Assembly (NCBI GenBank): GCA_031426355.1
Contig: JANPLD010000010.1
Coordinates: forward strand, 1 to 64,000
Length of the DNA stretch: 64,000 nucleotides
Direction of reading: 5' to 3'
From: JANPLD01 sp031426355
GTDB taxonomy: Bacteria > Pseudomonadota > Alphaproteobacteria > Rickettsiales > UBA8987
Shown here: positions 25,571-34,577 of the stretch, piece by piece
Layout of the letters: each line of letters opens with the position of its first letter
Position numbering within the stretch: position 1 is the stretch's first letter
Notes under the pieces: generated by a model
Seen by the model: the letters and a program-made list of their open reading frames with translations, nothing else
What the model was told of the DNA's origin: nothing
The model's database searches: none
Made by a program: the position numbers and the translations under genes

Positions 25571-27094
25571 TTATTTAATCCTTCTAAGCCTTTTTCTATC
25601 CGCTGAGGTCGGGATATGCATTGCTTCACGGTATTTCGCAACGGTTCTGCGGGCAATACCAATGCCTTTTTCTTTTAAGATATTTGCGATCTCATCATCG
25701 GAAAGTATCTTTTCTTCTGCATCAATTGCTTGCCTGATCATATTCTTCACACTTTCTGACGACACATCATTTTCACTTGCGGTCGAGGAAAGCGAATTGG
25801 TAAAGAAATAACGAAGCTCCAGCACCCCACGCGGTGTAGAGATATATTTATTCGCAACAACCCTTCCAACAGTGCTTTCATGAAGCTCAACCACGTCGGC
25901 AATCTGCTTCATAGTCATAGGCTTTAGATAATTGATACCCTTATCAAAAAAATCAGTTTGTGAATCAACTATTGCTTTTGCAACTCTCAGAATTGAATCA
26001 TAACGCTGGCTGATCGCCCTTATAAGAAAGTTTGCAGTATTAAGGTTTGAACTTAAATATTCCTTATGTTCTTCTTTTATCTTACCGCTTTTAACTTTCT
26101 GGTAATAATCTTTTTTAACGCGCAGGCGCGGCATGATCTCATAATTGAGTTCAATATCCCATATCTTGCCTTTCTTTACTAAATAAAGATCAGGTATTTT
26201 TGTTGCGGCATTTTCTTCCGAAAAATTAGAAGCAGGGCGTGGATTAAGGGATTTTACTTCAGCTATCATCAAAGTTAGGTCTTCCTCATCAACCCCGCAT
26301 ATCTTCTTTAATTTCTGTGTCTCGCCTTTTGCAAGCAGTTCCAGATTCCCGATAAGTTTTTCCATCGCCGGGTCCAGCCTATCTAGCTCCTTAAGCTGGA
26401 TACGCAAACACTCCTGCAGGCTTCTTGCAAATACTCCTGCCGGATCAAGCTTTTGCAGTTTTAAAATTACTTTTTCAATATCCTCTAAATTGGATCCGAG
26501 TTTTGTAGCAAGTGCGTTAATTTCTTCCTCATAATTCGCCTGCGCCAGATATCCCTTTGCATCAAGAAAATCCAGCAAATGATTGGCTATGATAGTTTCC
26601 GCATTATCTGAAAAATCCAAAGTGATCTGGTCAGCGATATGTTCGCGCAGGGTTTTTTCCTGAGAGTAATTTTTCTCTATTACCGATCCTGCATCAATAT
26701 CGTCATGACTCTTGGAATTATTGGTGCGGTATTCATCATAATCGCCTGAATTAGCAACAGCAAAATCCCCTTCGGACTGGTCATTATCAAGCGGGGAAGC
26801 TTCATTTTCTGAAAATTTATCAGAGCTTAGATTTTCAAAGGAATCTTTTTCAATTGTTTCTGAATTATCCTCCTCACTCTCGCTACTTTCAACATTTTCA
26901 TTATCAGTTTCTTTCGCTTCAGAATTTGCTTCATCTTCTTTTTCAAGAAGTGGGTTTTGCTCAATTTCAGTTTCCAGAAACTCATTGAGGTCAAGCGAAG
27001 ATAATTGCAGTATCTTCAACGATTGCTGCATTTGCGGCGTAAGCACCAGCTGCTGCGCCTGTTTTAAGACAAGTGATTGTGATTGATTAACCAT
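25571..27094 (-). CDS. rpoN: RNA polymerase sigma-54 factor RpoN
   Basis: Alternative sigma factor that needs AAA+ activators and recognises -24/-12 promoters. 507 aa with all regions: the Gln/Leu-rich region I (LVLKQAQQLVLTPQMQQSLKILQLSSLDL), a strongly acidic linker (about residues 45-115), the core-binding region, the HTH and the C-terminal RpoN box ARRTVAKYREAMHIP at about residue 483-497. A compatible activator with AAA+ and GSFTGA lies at 55354-56826. The usual hpf/yhbH and ptsN neighbours are not downstream here. Confidence 0.97.
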   Translation of the reverse strand: MVNQSQSLVLKQAQQLVLTPQMQQSLKILQLSSLDLNEFLETEIEQNPLLEKEDEANSEAKETDNENVESSESEEDNSETIEKDSFENLSSDKFSENEASPLDNDQSEGDFAVANSGDYDEYRTNNSKSHDDIDAGSVIEKNYSQEKTLREHIADQITLDFSDNAETIIANHLLDFLDAKGYLAQANYEEEINALATKLGSNLEDIEKVILKLQKLDPAGVFARSLQECLRIQLKELDRLDPAMEKLIGNLELLAKGETQKLKKICGVDEEDLTLMIAEVKSLNPRPASNFSEENAATKIPDLYLVKKGKIWDIELNYEIMPRLRVKKDYYQKVKSGKIKEEHKEYLSSNLNTANFLIRAISQRYDSILRVAKAIVDSQTDFFDKGINYLKPMTMKQIADVVELHESTVGRVVANKYISTPRGVLELRYFFTNSLSSTASENDVSSESVKNMIRQAIDAEEKILSDDEIANILKEKGIGIARRTVAKYREAMHIPTSADRKRLRRIK

Positions 27095-27134
27095 ATATGA
27101 AAGAGTATCTATTTACTTAAAAAAATCAAGAACC

Positions 27135-27593
27135 ATGCCAATAATTGATCTTCAAACTGCAAAAGAATTTAAAAACTCTAGCAAGGCGTGTTTATGCCTT
27201 GATCTTGGAGAAAAGAAAATAGGTGTAGCAAAATCGGACGCTGGATGGTTTTTAGCAAGTCCGCTTAAAGTTCTGGATGCAAAAAAGTTTTCCATAATTG
27301 CAAACGAGATATTTGAAATAATTAAAGAAAACCAGATCATTTTATTAGTTATCGGTCTGCCGCTGAATGCTGATGGCACGACTAACACAAAAACACAGTC
27401 AGCCCAGCAATTCGGTAGAAACCTCACTAAGATAAATGATATAAATGTATGTTTTGAAGATGAGAGATTCTCAACTGTCGTTTCCCATAAATCATTGGAT
27501 GGCCTCAACTTAACCGAGGGCATGAAAAAGAAATTCATCGACAAACTCGCCGCCGCGCAGATACTTCAGGGGTTCTTGGATAAAATAAAATAA
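27135..27593 (+). CDS. ruvX: YqgF/RuvX-type putative Holliday junction resolvase, pre-16S rRNA nuclease
   Basis: RNase H-like fold, implicated in 16S rRNA 5' maturation and proposed as a resolvase. 152 aa. The conserved acidic residues are visible in CLDLGEKKIGVAKSD (first Asp), VIGLPLNADGT and FEDERFST, and the late DKLAAAQILQGFLD completes the active site. Divergent from rpoN, and its stop codon lies 1 nt from that of the convergent HAD gene. Confidence 0.93.
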   Translation: MPIIDLQTAKEFKNSSKACLCLDLGEKKIGVAKSDAGWFLASPLKVLDAKKFSIIANEIFEIIKENQIILLVIGLPLNADGTTNTKTQSAQQFGRNLTKINDINVCFEDERFSTVVSHKSLDGLNLTEGMKKKFIDKLAAAQILQGFLDKIK

Positions 27594-27594
27594 G

Positions 27595-28296
27595 TCAGTT
27601 ATTCAAAGCCTTTAGTATTTCTACAAAATGCTTGTGATCATTTATTTTCCCGATCTTTGTTTTTGAAAAATAAGGCGTAACATCCGCATCACCAAATATA
27701 ACAGGCAGGCAATTGGCACTTATGGCTGCTTCAATATCCGTTCTGCTATCGCCAACCATCCATACATTTTGTGGGTAATCATCCTGATGTATATTACTTG
27801 CGTGAAGCGCCATATATAAAGGCTCCGCATGTGGTTTGTCTTTTTTTGCATCAGTTGCGCCTATTATCTTATGAAAATAATGGTCAATTTTTAAATGGTT
27901 AAGCTCATCACGCAAATATTGCCCCGTCTTATTACTCACTATCGCAAGGTAGATATTAAGTTTTTTAAGCTCCTCCAGTGTTTCCTGCGCGCCATCAAGT
28001 AGTTTTATCTCATCTAAATGAACTGCCAGAAAATTTTTGTAATATATCTCTTTTGCCTTTTCCCAGTGTTCGCCAAATATTGCCGGAAAAGATTCGCGAA
28101 GCGAATGGTGTATCTTTTCCCTGCCATTTATAACATCTTCATAACTCCATTCATCCTTACCCATCTCTTTAAAAGTAATGTTCAATGCGCGGAATATTAT
28201 CGGCCAGCTATTTGCAAGCGTATTATCCCAATCAAGCAATATTGCCTTTGGTTTGCCGAACTGCTCAATTAATTTTTCTATGGAGATGGTAGACAT
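27595..28296 (-). CDS. HAD-family hydrolase, phosphoglycolate phosphatase-like
   Basis: 233 aa, HAD subfamily IA. Motif I is LLDWDNTLANSW near residue 20 (nucleophile Asp then acid/base Asp), motif II VSNKTG, motif III near the Lys in DKPHAEP, and motif IV GDSRTDIEAA. The cap domain lies between motifs I and II. The overall pattern resembles Gph or related phosphatases; the DWDNT variant (Trp in place of Phe) is often seen in alphaproteobacterial members. The precise substrate cannot be told from sequence. Confidence 0.86.
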   Translation of the reverse strand: MSTISIEKLIEQFGKPKAILLDWDNTLANSWPIIFRALNITFKEMGKDEWSYEDVINGREKIHHSLRESFPAIFGEHWEKAKEIYYKNFLAVHLDEIKLLDGAQETLEELKKLNIYLAIVSNKTGQYLRDELNHLKIDHYFHKIIGATDAKKDKPHAEPLYMALHASNIHQDDYPQNVWMVGDSRTDIEAAISANCLPVIFGDADVTPYFSKTKIGKINDHKHFVEILKALNN

Positions 28297-28336
28297 ATAT
28301 AGTTATTGATCCGCCTTTATAAGGTGATAGGTCGTG

Positions 28337-28690
28337 TTATTTCTTAAGCTTAGAAGTTTTTTTCTTTTTCTCTTTCTGAATTCTCGCGGCTTTCTCATCA
28401 AGGCCTGAGATTCCAAGCCTTTTCTCAAGCTCCGCAAGAACTTCATCTGGCTTTATTTTCTTGGAATATAAAAGGACAAGTAAATGAAATAATAGATCGG
28501 CAGATTCGCTGACTATCCTGTCTTTACTTTCAGTAAGCGCCGCGATTATCGTTTCAGCAGCTTCCTCACCAACTTTCTTCGATATTTTTTTTGCGCCGCC
28601 TTCAAGTAATGAAGCAACGTAAGATTTTTCAGGGTCAGCAGATTTCCTGCTTTCGATAACCTTATATATTTTGTTTAATGTCTCATTCAT
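28337..28690 (-). CDS. hisE: phosphoribosyl-ATP pyrophosphatase HisE
   Basis: Second step of histidine biosynthesis: hydrolysis of phosphoribosyl-ATP to phosphoribosyl-AMP. 117 aa, MazG-like helical fold. The metal-binding helices are KVGEEAAETIIAAL and ESADLLFHLLVLLYSK. The Lys-rich tail (EKKKKTSKLKK) is longer than usual. It sits 3 nt after hisF, the normal alphaproteobacterial order, and hisI is a separate gene elsewhere. Confidence 0.95.
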   Translation of the reverse strand: MNETLNKIYKVIESRKSADPEKSYVASLLEGGAKKISKKVGEEAAETIIAALTESKDRIVSESADLLFHLLVLLYSKKIKPDEVLAELEKRLGISGLDEKAARIQKEKKKKTSKLKK

Positions 28691-28693
28691 ATT

Positions 28694-29455
28694 TTAAAGT
28701 CTAACCTCAATTCCCTCATTTCTCATATATTCTTTTACCTGTTTAATAGTAAACTTGCCAAAATGGAAAACAGATGCGGCAAGAACAGCACTTGCTTTAC
28801 CTTTCTGAATACCTTCCGCAAAATGCGGTAGCTCCCCAACGCCGCCGGAAGCAATTACCGGAATATTTACCGCGTCAGATATCGCAGATGTTAATTTGCA
28901 ATCAAACCCTTGCTTGGTACCGTCCCTATCCATGGAGGTAAGCAATATTTCTCCGGCTCCAAGTTCTGCCATTTTCTTCGCCCATTCAACAGCATTTATC
29001 CCTGTTTCCTTCCTTCCGCCATGTGTATAAATTTCATAAAAGCCGCTATTTGGGTTCATCTTTGCATCTATCCCGACAACTATACATTGGTTCCCGAATT
29101 TTTGTGATGCTTCCTTTACCAGTTCAGGGTTAGTTATCGCAGCTGTATTGATTGATACTTTATCAGCTCCGCTATTTAGTAGTTTCCTTATATTTTCAAC
29201 GGTTCTGATCCCTCCGCCAACTGTAAGCGGCATAAAACATGTCTCAGCTACCTGTTCAACTATATGGTAAATATTTTCACGGTTCTCATGGGAGGCCGTA
29301 ATATCAAGAAAACACAGTTCATCAGCTCCCTGCGCCTCATAAACTTTGGCCTGTTCCACCGGGTCACCCGCATCAACAAGGTTCACGAAATTGACGCCTT
29401 TTACCACTCTTCCGGCGCTTACATCTAAACAGGGGATTACTCTGGCTTTTAACAT
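28694..29455 (-). CDS. hisF: imidazole glycerol phosphate synthase subunit HisF
   Basis: Cyclase subunit that, with HisH glutaminase, makes imidazole glycerol phosphate and AICAR. 253-aa TIM barrel. The catalytic aspartates are in IPCLDVSAGRVVKG (about residue 11) and VVGIDAKMN (about 130), and the phosphate loops are GGGIRT and ASGGVGE. It is transcribed with hisE. hisH and hisA are not in the window, so either the operon was cut here or the rest lies elsewhere. Confidence 0.97.
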   Translation of the reverse strand: MLKARVIPCLDVSAGRVVKGVNFVNLVDAGDPVEQAKVYEAQGADELCFLDITASHENRENIYHIVEQVAETCFMPLTVGGGIRTVENIRKLLNSGADKVSINTAAITNPELVKEASQKFGNQCIVVGIDAKMNPNSGFYEIYTHGGRKETGINAVEWAKKMAELGAGEILLTSMDRDGTKQGFDCKLTSAISDAVNIPVIASGGVGELPHFAEGIQKGKASAVLAASVFHFGKFTIKQVKEYMRNEGIEVRL

Positions 29456-29516
29456 TTAAATTGTAACCTATATATTATTATCAACGAAGTATTCAGTAGA
29501 AACGAATATTAAATTT

Positions 29517-30011
29517 ATGAAATATACAGCAATTTTAATAATGATTTTAGCGGGGTTATCAATAATAACCTCAAACGCATATTCACAAGTCAATAAAACG
29601 GAGGTTAATATGAAAGATATAAACCAGGCATTGGACTACGCCGCTCACCTTACAGAAGCGCAGCATAAGGTAATGTTCTGCTCGTCTACCGAAAGGCCTT
29701 TTTCAAGTGAGCTTCTGAAAGAGCACCGTAAAGGCAAGTTCGTTTGCGCCGCTTGCGGGCAGGTTATATTTGATTCTAACACCAAGTTTGATTCCGGCAC
29801 CGGCTGGCCCAGTTTCTATGATGCCGTTCCGAGAAGTGTCATCACCCAGCCAGATCATGAATTAGGCTCTGAAAGGACAGAATTCCACTGCTCTAAATGC
29901 GGCGGGCATTTCGGCCATATCTTTGACGATGGCCCCGGGCCAACAGGTAAAAGATACTGTACCAATGGCGTTGCGTTAAAGTTTATCCCTGATGAACAGG
30001 AGAAAAAATAA
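29517..30011 (+). CDS. msrB: exported peptide-methionine (R)-S-oxide reductase MsrB
   Basis: Repairs Met-R-sulfoxide in proteins. 164 aa. A hydrophobic signal (residues 3-22, SNAYSQ cleavage region) implies export, unlike the common cytosolic form. The structural zinc cysteines are at 77, 80 (CAAC) and 125, 128 (CSKC). The catalytic Cys is Cys148 in RYCTNGVALKF, and Cys55 is in the resolving-Cys position (VMFCSSTERP). It is followed immediately by a second exported enzyme, MsrA, so the two stereoisomers would be repaired in the same compartment. Confidence 0.94.
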   Translation: MKYTAILIMILAGLSIITSNAYSQVNKTEVNMKDINQALDYAAHLTEAQHKVMFCSSTERPFSSELLKEHRKGKFVCAACGQVIFDSNTKFDSGTGWPSFYDAVPRSVITQPDHELGSERTEFHCSKCGGHFGHIFDDGPGPTGKRYCTNGVALKFIPDEQEKK

Positions 30012-30012
30012 T

Positions 30013-30606
30013 ATGAAGAAACTTTTCTTAACAATAATAACATTATTCTTTTCTATGAACTCTCAAGCTCAAAATAATAATCAGAAAAATGAATTGGCAA
30101 CCTTCGCAGGTGGCTGCTTCTGGTGCATGCAGCCAGTATTTGACGAAATGCCGGGAGTTATTTCAACCAAAGTTGGTTATTCCGGTGGTGATAAGCCAAA
30201 CCCTACATATGATGATGTTTCCAGTGGTCAGTCTGGCCATTTTGAGGTTATTCAGATTGAGTTCGACGCTAAAATCATTACTTTTGAAGCGCTACTTGAT
30301 AAATTCATAAGGAACATTGACCCGATCAACCCTGAAGGTCAGTTCTACGATAAAGGGCCGCAATATCAAACCGCAGTACTTTATCATAGTCAGGAGCAGA
30401 AAAACATATCTGAAAGCTATTTCAAAAAACTGAAGGAATCAAAAGTTCTTAAAGGCGAAGTCGCAACTGCCTTGATTCCTTTCAAAGCCTTTTATGAAGC
30501 CGAAAATTACCACCAGAAATACTACCAAAAAAACGCCGTCAGGTATGAACTCTATAAGATCGGTAGCGGCAGGAAGAAAAAGCTTCATGAGATATGGGGA
30601 GAGTAG
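30013..30606 (+). CDS. msrA: exported peptide-methionine (S)-S-oxide reductase MsrA
   Basis: Repairs Met-S-sulfoxide. 197 aa from the chosen ATG at 30013, which has AGGAG ten nt upstream inside the 3' end of msrB; an in-frame ATG at 29992 would lie further inside msrB. Residues 1-19 form a signal peptide (MKKLFLTIITLFFSMNSQA). The active site is GGCFWCMQP with the nucleophile at Cys35. Partner residues YHQKYYQKN near the C-terminus are typical. It starts 1 nt after the msrB stop, so translation is likely coupled. Confidence 0.95.
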   Translation: MKKLFLTIITLFFSMNSQAQNNNQKNELATFAGGCFWCMQPVFDEMPGVISTKVGYSGGDKPNPTYDDVSSGQSGHFEVIQIEFDAKIITFEALLDKFIRNIDPINPEGQFYDKGPQYQTAVLYHSQEQKNISESYFKKLKESKVLKGEVATALIPFKAFYEAENYHQKYYQKNAVRYELYKIGSGRKKKLHEIWGE

Positions 30607-30615
30607 TTGGTATAA

Positions 30616-31470
30616 TTACTCCTTCTGTACTATCTCATGCCCCATCGCTCGCTCGAAAAAGTAATTAAATTCTGCGCCAAATATATAAATAACCGCTAAT
30701 ACGTAAAAGAATATCAAAGTAACTATCAAATTCGCCAAGCTTCCATAAACTATATTTAGTTGCCTGTAGTGGTTGATATATTCCGCAAATATATAGGCAG
30801 ATGTAAGCCATAATACCAAAACTACTAATGCACCCGGGACAACATTTATCCAGCTCTGTTTTATATTTGGTAATACCCAGTAACTTACTGAAACAGCAAT
30901 GAATATTGCAGCAGATGAAATGTAAATTCGTAGTGAGGTGAATATCGGGTCAAGCTCAAAGCTGAACGACAATTGGTATTGAAGAAAATCCCACAGATTA
31001 GGCGCAAAGGTAAGGAAGAACATTGCAACAATAACAATGAACGTAAGTATAATTATCTCAAGCATGCTCATAAGCCTGCGGAAAATATATTTTGGCGGGT
31101 TATCCACCCTGTAAGCGCGGTTAAGTATGGTTCTTATGCCTTCAACAATTGAAGATGATGTCCATATTATACCAATAACAGCGAGCGTAAGAAGTCCCTG
31201 CGGTGGCCCCGTGAGTATCTCGTCTATCCGTGGTTCAAGCGTATAAAAAACGTCATGTGGAAGGAAGTTCCTTATCTCATCAATAAAATTACTACCGATT
31301 TCCTGCCTCCCCAAAGCTCCCGCGATCGAGAATACAAAAACAAGAAATGGAAAAAGTGATAATAACGCAAGGAAGGCCAGATATCCCGCATGCTCAATGC
31401 CATCATGCATCACCGTATAATAACCGGAATTATAGAAAACCCTGCCGAGCCTTTTTAATTTTTTATTCAC
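30616..31470 (-). CDS. YihY/BrkB-family inner-membrane protein
   Basis: 284 aa with about six hydrophobic segments, and the family signature GIEHAGYLAFLALLSLFPFLVF near the N-terminus. The family was earlier annotated as ribonuclease BN by mistake; its function is still unclear, with reported links to serum resistance and envelope. The C-terminal segment GSLANLIVTLIFFYVLAVIYIFGAEFNY is characteristic. Convergent with msrA and divergent from trxB. Confidence 0.9.
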   Translation of the reverse strand: MNKKLKRLGRVFYNSGYYTVMHDGIEHAGYLAFLALLSLFPFLVFVFSIAGALGRQEIGSNFIDEIRNFLPHDVFYTLEPRIDEILTGPPQGLLTLAVIGIIWTSSSIVEGIRTILNRAYRVDNPPKYIFRRLMSMLEIIILTFIVIVAMFFLTFAPNLWDFLQYQLSFSFELDPIFTSLRIYISSAAIFIAVSVSYWVLPNIKQSWINVVPGALVVLVLWLTSAYIFAEYINHYRQLNIVYGSLANLIVTLIFFYVLAVIYIFGAEFNYFFERAMGHEIVQKE

Positions 31471-31574
31471 GTATCTATCAAATTATTCTTGAAGCCATTA
31501 TAAACGATAATTATTGATATCTCATAGAAACAAAACTAGATATATAAAGCAAGAAGTCTAAAAATTTAAATCTG

Positions 31575-32516
31575 ATGTCAAAACACACTAAAGTTCTAAT
31601 TATCGGTTCAGGTGCAGCTGGTTGTACGGCGGCAATATATACAGCTCGCGCGAATTTAAAGCCAATTCTGGTTCGCGGTATGCAGCCCGGCGGGCAAATG
31701 ACCATCACTACAGATGTTGAAAACTTTCCAGGCTTTGCTGACGTTATCCAAGGCCCATGGCTTATGGAGCAGATGGAAAAACAGGCGGAGAACGTTGGCA
31801 CAGATATAATAAATGACCATATCATCGAAGCTGACTTCTCTAAAAAACCTTTTACTTTCAAAGGGGATTCAGGAGAAGTTTACACGGCGGATTCAGTTGT
31901 TCTGGCAACTGGCGCGTCGGCAAAATGGCTGGGCTTACCAACTGAAAAGAAATTCCAAGGCTATGGTGTTTCTGGTTGCGCTACATGTGATGGCTTCTTT
32001 TTCAGGAACAAACCCGTCATAGTTATCGGGGGCGGTAATACCGCGGTTGAAGAAGCTTTATACCTCACAAACCATGCATCAAAAGTTACGCTCATTCACC
32101 GCCGCGATACTCTGCGTGCTGAAAAGATCATGCAGAAAAGATTGTTCGAACACCCGAAAGTAGAAGTTATTTGGGATTCCGCTCTTGAAGAAGTTATTGG
32201 AACGGAAAACCCGCTTTCAGTAACGGCCGCAAAGATAAAAAACCTTAAAACTAACCAGATAACTGAAATTCCGGTTGAAGGAATATTTATCGCAATAGGC
32301 CATAAACCTAATACAGATATATTCCAGAGCAAGATCGACCTTGATGAAGAAGGCTATATAGTTACAAAACCTGGCACCACAAAAACCAATATTGAAGGCG
32401 TATTTGCCGCAGGTGATGTTCAGGATAAAATTTACCGCCAAGCAGTAACAGCCGCAGGTTCAGGCTGTATGGCGGCTCTGGACGCAACTAAATATATTGA
32501 ACTGCTGGGACATTAA
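31575..32516 (+). CDS. trxB: thioredoxin reductase TrxB
   Basis: NADPH-dependent FAD enzyme that reduces thioredoxin, feeding MsrA, MsrB and Bcp encoded nearby. 313 aa. The FAD site is LIIGSGAAGCTAAIY, the redox-active Cys pair is CATC at 135-138, and the NADPH site is VIGGGNTAVEEALYL. The C-terminal FAD motif VFAAGDVQDKIYRQA is also clear. Start of a likely run trxB-pth-murE on the plus strand, with 12 nt to pth. Confidence 0.97.
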   Translation: MSKHTKVLIIGSGAAGCTAAIYTARANLKPILVRGMQPGGQMTITTDVENFPGFADVIQGPWLMEQMEKQAENVGTDIINDHIIEADFSKKPFTFKGDSGEVYTADSVVLATGASAKWLGLPTEKKFQGYGVSGCATCDGFFFRNKPVIVIGGGNTAVEEALYLTNHASKVTLIHRRDTLRAEKIMQKRLFEHPKVEVIWDSALEEVIGTENPLSVTAAKIKNLKTNQITEIPVEGIFIAIGHKPNTDIFQSKIDLDEEGYIVTKPGTTKTNIEGVFAAGDVQDKIYRQAVTAAGSGCMAALDATKYIELLGH

Positions 32517-32528
32517 CCGGAAATTATA

Positions 32529-33083
32529 ATGCTGATAGCAGGTTTAGGAAATCCCGGGGACAAATATGATAATACCCGCCACAATATCGGGTTCGATATT
32601 TGCTATAAGATAATTGAAGATTATGATTTTCCAAACCCGGTAAAAAAATTCCGCGGATTATTTACTCAAGGTAAGATCAGCGGTGAAGATGTAAAAATAT
32701 TAATGCCGCAAACTTACATGAACAATAGCGGTATCTCAGTTTCCGAAGCGGCAAATTTCTACAAAGAAAAATTGGATAATGTAATAGTTATCCATGATGA
32801 TCTTGATCTTGCCTTCGCCAAGCTCAAAATAAAAATAGGCGGCGGCGCAGCAGGCCATAACGGCCTCAAATCAATTGATGAGCATCTCGGGCAGGATTAT
32901 AAAAGGCTTCGGGTTGGCATAGGTAAGCCTGAATTTAAAGAGCAGGTACATTCCTACGTTCTTAATAGGTTTTCCCCTGACGAACAAAAACTGGTGGAAG
33001 AATACGTTAAAAAAATAAGCAAATTATTCCCGCTGCTTGCTGAGAAAAAAGATGCATTATTCCTCACAAGGTACGCTGAATGA
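32529..33083 (+). CDS. pth: peptidyl-tRNA hydrolase Pth
   Basis: Releases tRNA from prematurely dissociated peptidyl-tRNA. 184 aa. The catalytic His is His18 in GLGNPGDKYDNTRHNIGF, with MPQTYMNNSG and VIHDDLDL (the Asp near residue 94) also visible, plus GGGAAGHNGLKSI. It overlaps murE by 4 nt (ATGA), so the two are translationally coupled. The pth-murE junction is unusual, as pth normally sits with rplY and ychF. Confidence 0.97.
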   Translation: MLIAGLGNPGDKYDNTRHNIGFDICYKIIEDYDFPNPVKKFRGLFTQGKISGEDVKILMPQTYMNNSGISVSEAANFYKEKLDNVIVIHDDLDLAFAKLKIKIGGGAAGHNGLKSIDEHLGQDYKRLRVGIGKPEFKEQVHSYVLNRFSPDEQKLVEEYVKKISKLFPLLAEKKDALFLTRYAE

Positions 33084-34558
33084 AATTCATGGATCTTACA
33101 TATACGCTTGATAATCTGATGATACTGAACCCTATGAATTTTGTAGTGTCAGGACTTTACACCGATTCAAGAAAAGTAAAGCCTGATTCCATTTTCTTCG
33201 CATTAAAAGGTGAAAAGTTTAATGGCGAAAATTTCATCGAGGCCGCAATCGCAAATGGCGCCAAAGCAATTGTCGTTTCTGAAAGCTTTAATCAAAAGCT
33301 CCCAAATATCTCCATTATAAAAACCAAAAATATAAATAATATCCTCACTAACTGCGTCAGAATTTTTTATAAAGATAATCTCCCGGAAAATATTTATGCG
33401 GTCACCGGAACTAACGGCAAAACCTCAGTTGCTAATTTTACCGCGCAGATATTATCTAAATCAGGCAGACCTTCAGCTTCCGTTGGAACGCTTGGAACCC
33501 TCATCTCCGGCAATTTTGATAATTGCATCAGCGATAACGGTATGACAACCCCAGATATTGTCACCTTATTTCAGGATCTGCAGGAGCTAAAAAATAAAAA
33601 CATTGAAGATGTCGTAATGGAAGTCTCAAGCCATGGCCTGCATCAGAAAAGGCTCGGGCATTTAAAATTCAATTCTGGCGCCTTCACCAACTTCACGCAG
33701 GATCATCTAGACTATCACCAGACCATGGAAGAATATTTTTCTGCCAAACTAGAATTACTTTCGCATTACATTACTGAAGATGGCTACGCCGTGATCAATT
33801 CCGATATTCCCGAATACCAAAAGATAATTGATTATTGCACGCTTTATAAAAGAAAAGTTTTTGAATTCGGCAAAAAAGCAAAAGACCTCAAAATAAAAAA
33901 TATTGATCTTCAGGAGACTGGTATTCAAATCAAGTTTGAATACCAGGGCAGAACAAGATCAGTTCAGACAAACCTGATAGGCGAATTCCAGGCTTATAAT
34001 CTGGCCTGCTCAATTGCATTGCTGCTTACGCAGAATTATGATTTTGAAGAAATTTTATCAAGATCCGAAGGCTTAACATCTGTAAAAGGCAGAATGGAAT
34101 TAATTCCGCTTCTAAATGGTAAAGCTAAGGCTGTGGTCGATTATGCCCATACGCCAGATGCCCTTGAAAAAGCAATAAAATCAGTTCGCCTACACACTTC
34201 AGGAAAAGTAATTCTGGTTTTTGGTTGCGGCGGTGACAGGGACAAAACAAAACGTTTATTAATGGGTAAAATATCCGCTGAACTTGCAGATATAACCATA
34301 ATCACTGATGATAACCCACGTACTGAAAGCGCAGAAAATATCCGCTCAGAAATTGCTTCCGCAAACCCCAAGGCTCTTAATATTGAGGGCAGGGAAGAGG
34401 CAATTAAAAAAGGTCTGGAAATCCTAAAAGAAGGTGATTCCTTACTCATAGCAGGCAAAGGCCACGAAGATTACCAGATAATCGGAACCCAAAAAAACCA
34501 TTTCTCTGACCAGGAAGTTATAAAAGCCAATATTCCGCTAGTGTCATTGCGAGCATAG
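33080..34558 (+). CDS. murE: UDP-MurNAc-tripeptide synthetase MurE (meso-DAP type)
   Basis: Adds meso-diaminopimelate to UDP-MurNAc-L-Ala-D-Glu. 492 aa with three Mur-ligase domains. The ATP loop is TGTNGKTSVANF, the carbamoylated-Lys region HLKFNSGAFTNFTQDHLDYH, and the DAP-selective motif DNPRTE is present, matching lysA in this window. The last residues, about SLRA, are encoded by a copy of the 30-nt dispersed repeat that begins at 34542, and the TAG stop lies inside that repeat. The native C-terminus has probably been altered by the insertion. Confidence 0.96.
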   Translation: MKFMDLTYTLDNLMILNPMNFVVSGLYTDSRKVKPDSIFFALKGEKFNGENFIEAAIANGAKAIVVSESFNQKLPNISIIKTKNINNILTNCVRIFYKDNLPENIYAVTGTNGKTSVANFTAQILSKSGRPSASVGTLGTLISGNFDNCISDNGMTTPDIVTLFQDLQELKNKNIEDVVMEVSSHGLHQKRLGHLKFNSGAFTNFTQDHLDYHQTMEEYFSAKLELLSHYITEDGYAVINSDIPEYQKIIDYCTLYKRKVFEFGKKAKDLKIKNIDLQETGIQIKFEYQGRTRSVQTNLIGEFQAYNLACSIALLLTQNYDFEEILSRSEGLTSVKGRMELIPLLNGKAKAVVDYAHTPDALEKAIKSVRLHTSGKVILVFGCGGDRDKTKRLLMGKISAELADITIITDDNPRTESAENIRSEIASANPKALNIEGREEAIKKGLEILKEGDSLLIAGKGHEDYQIIGTQKNHFSDQEVIKANIPLVSLRA

Positions 34559-34571
34559 CGAAGCAATCCAG
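34542..34571 (+). repeat. dispersed repeat, copy 1 (inside the murE 3' end)
   Basis: Begins TGTCATTGCGAG and ends CGAAGCAATCCAG, 30 nt. The ends are partly complementary (ATTGC / GCAAT), so the transcript could fold. It overlaps the last codons and stop of murE. It differs from copy 3 at two positions. Confidence 0.9.
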
Positions 34572-34577
34572 GATAAT

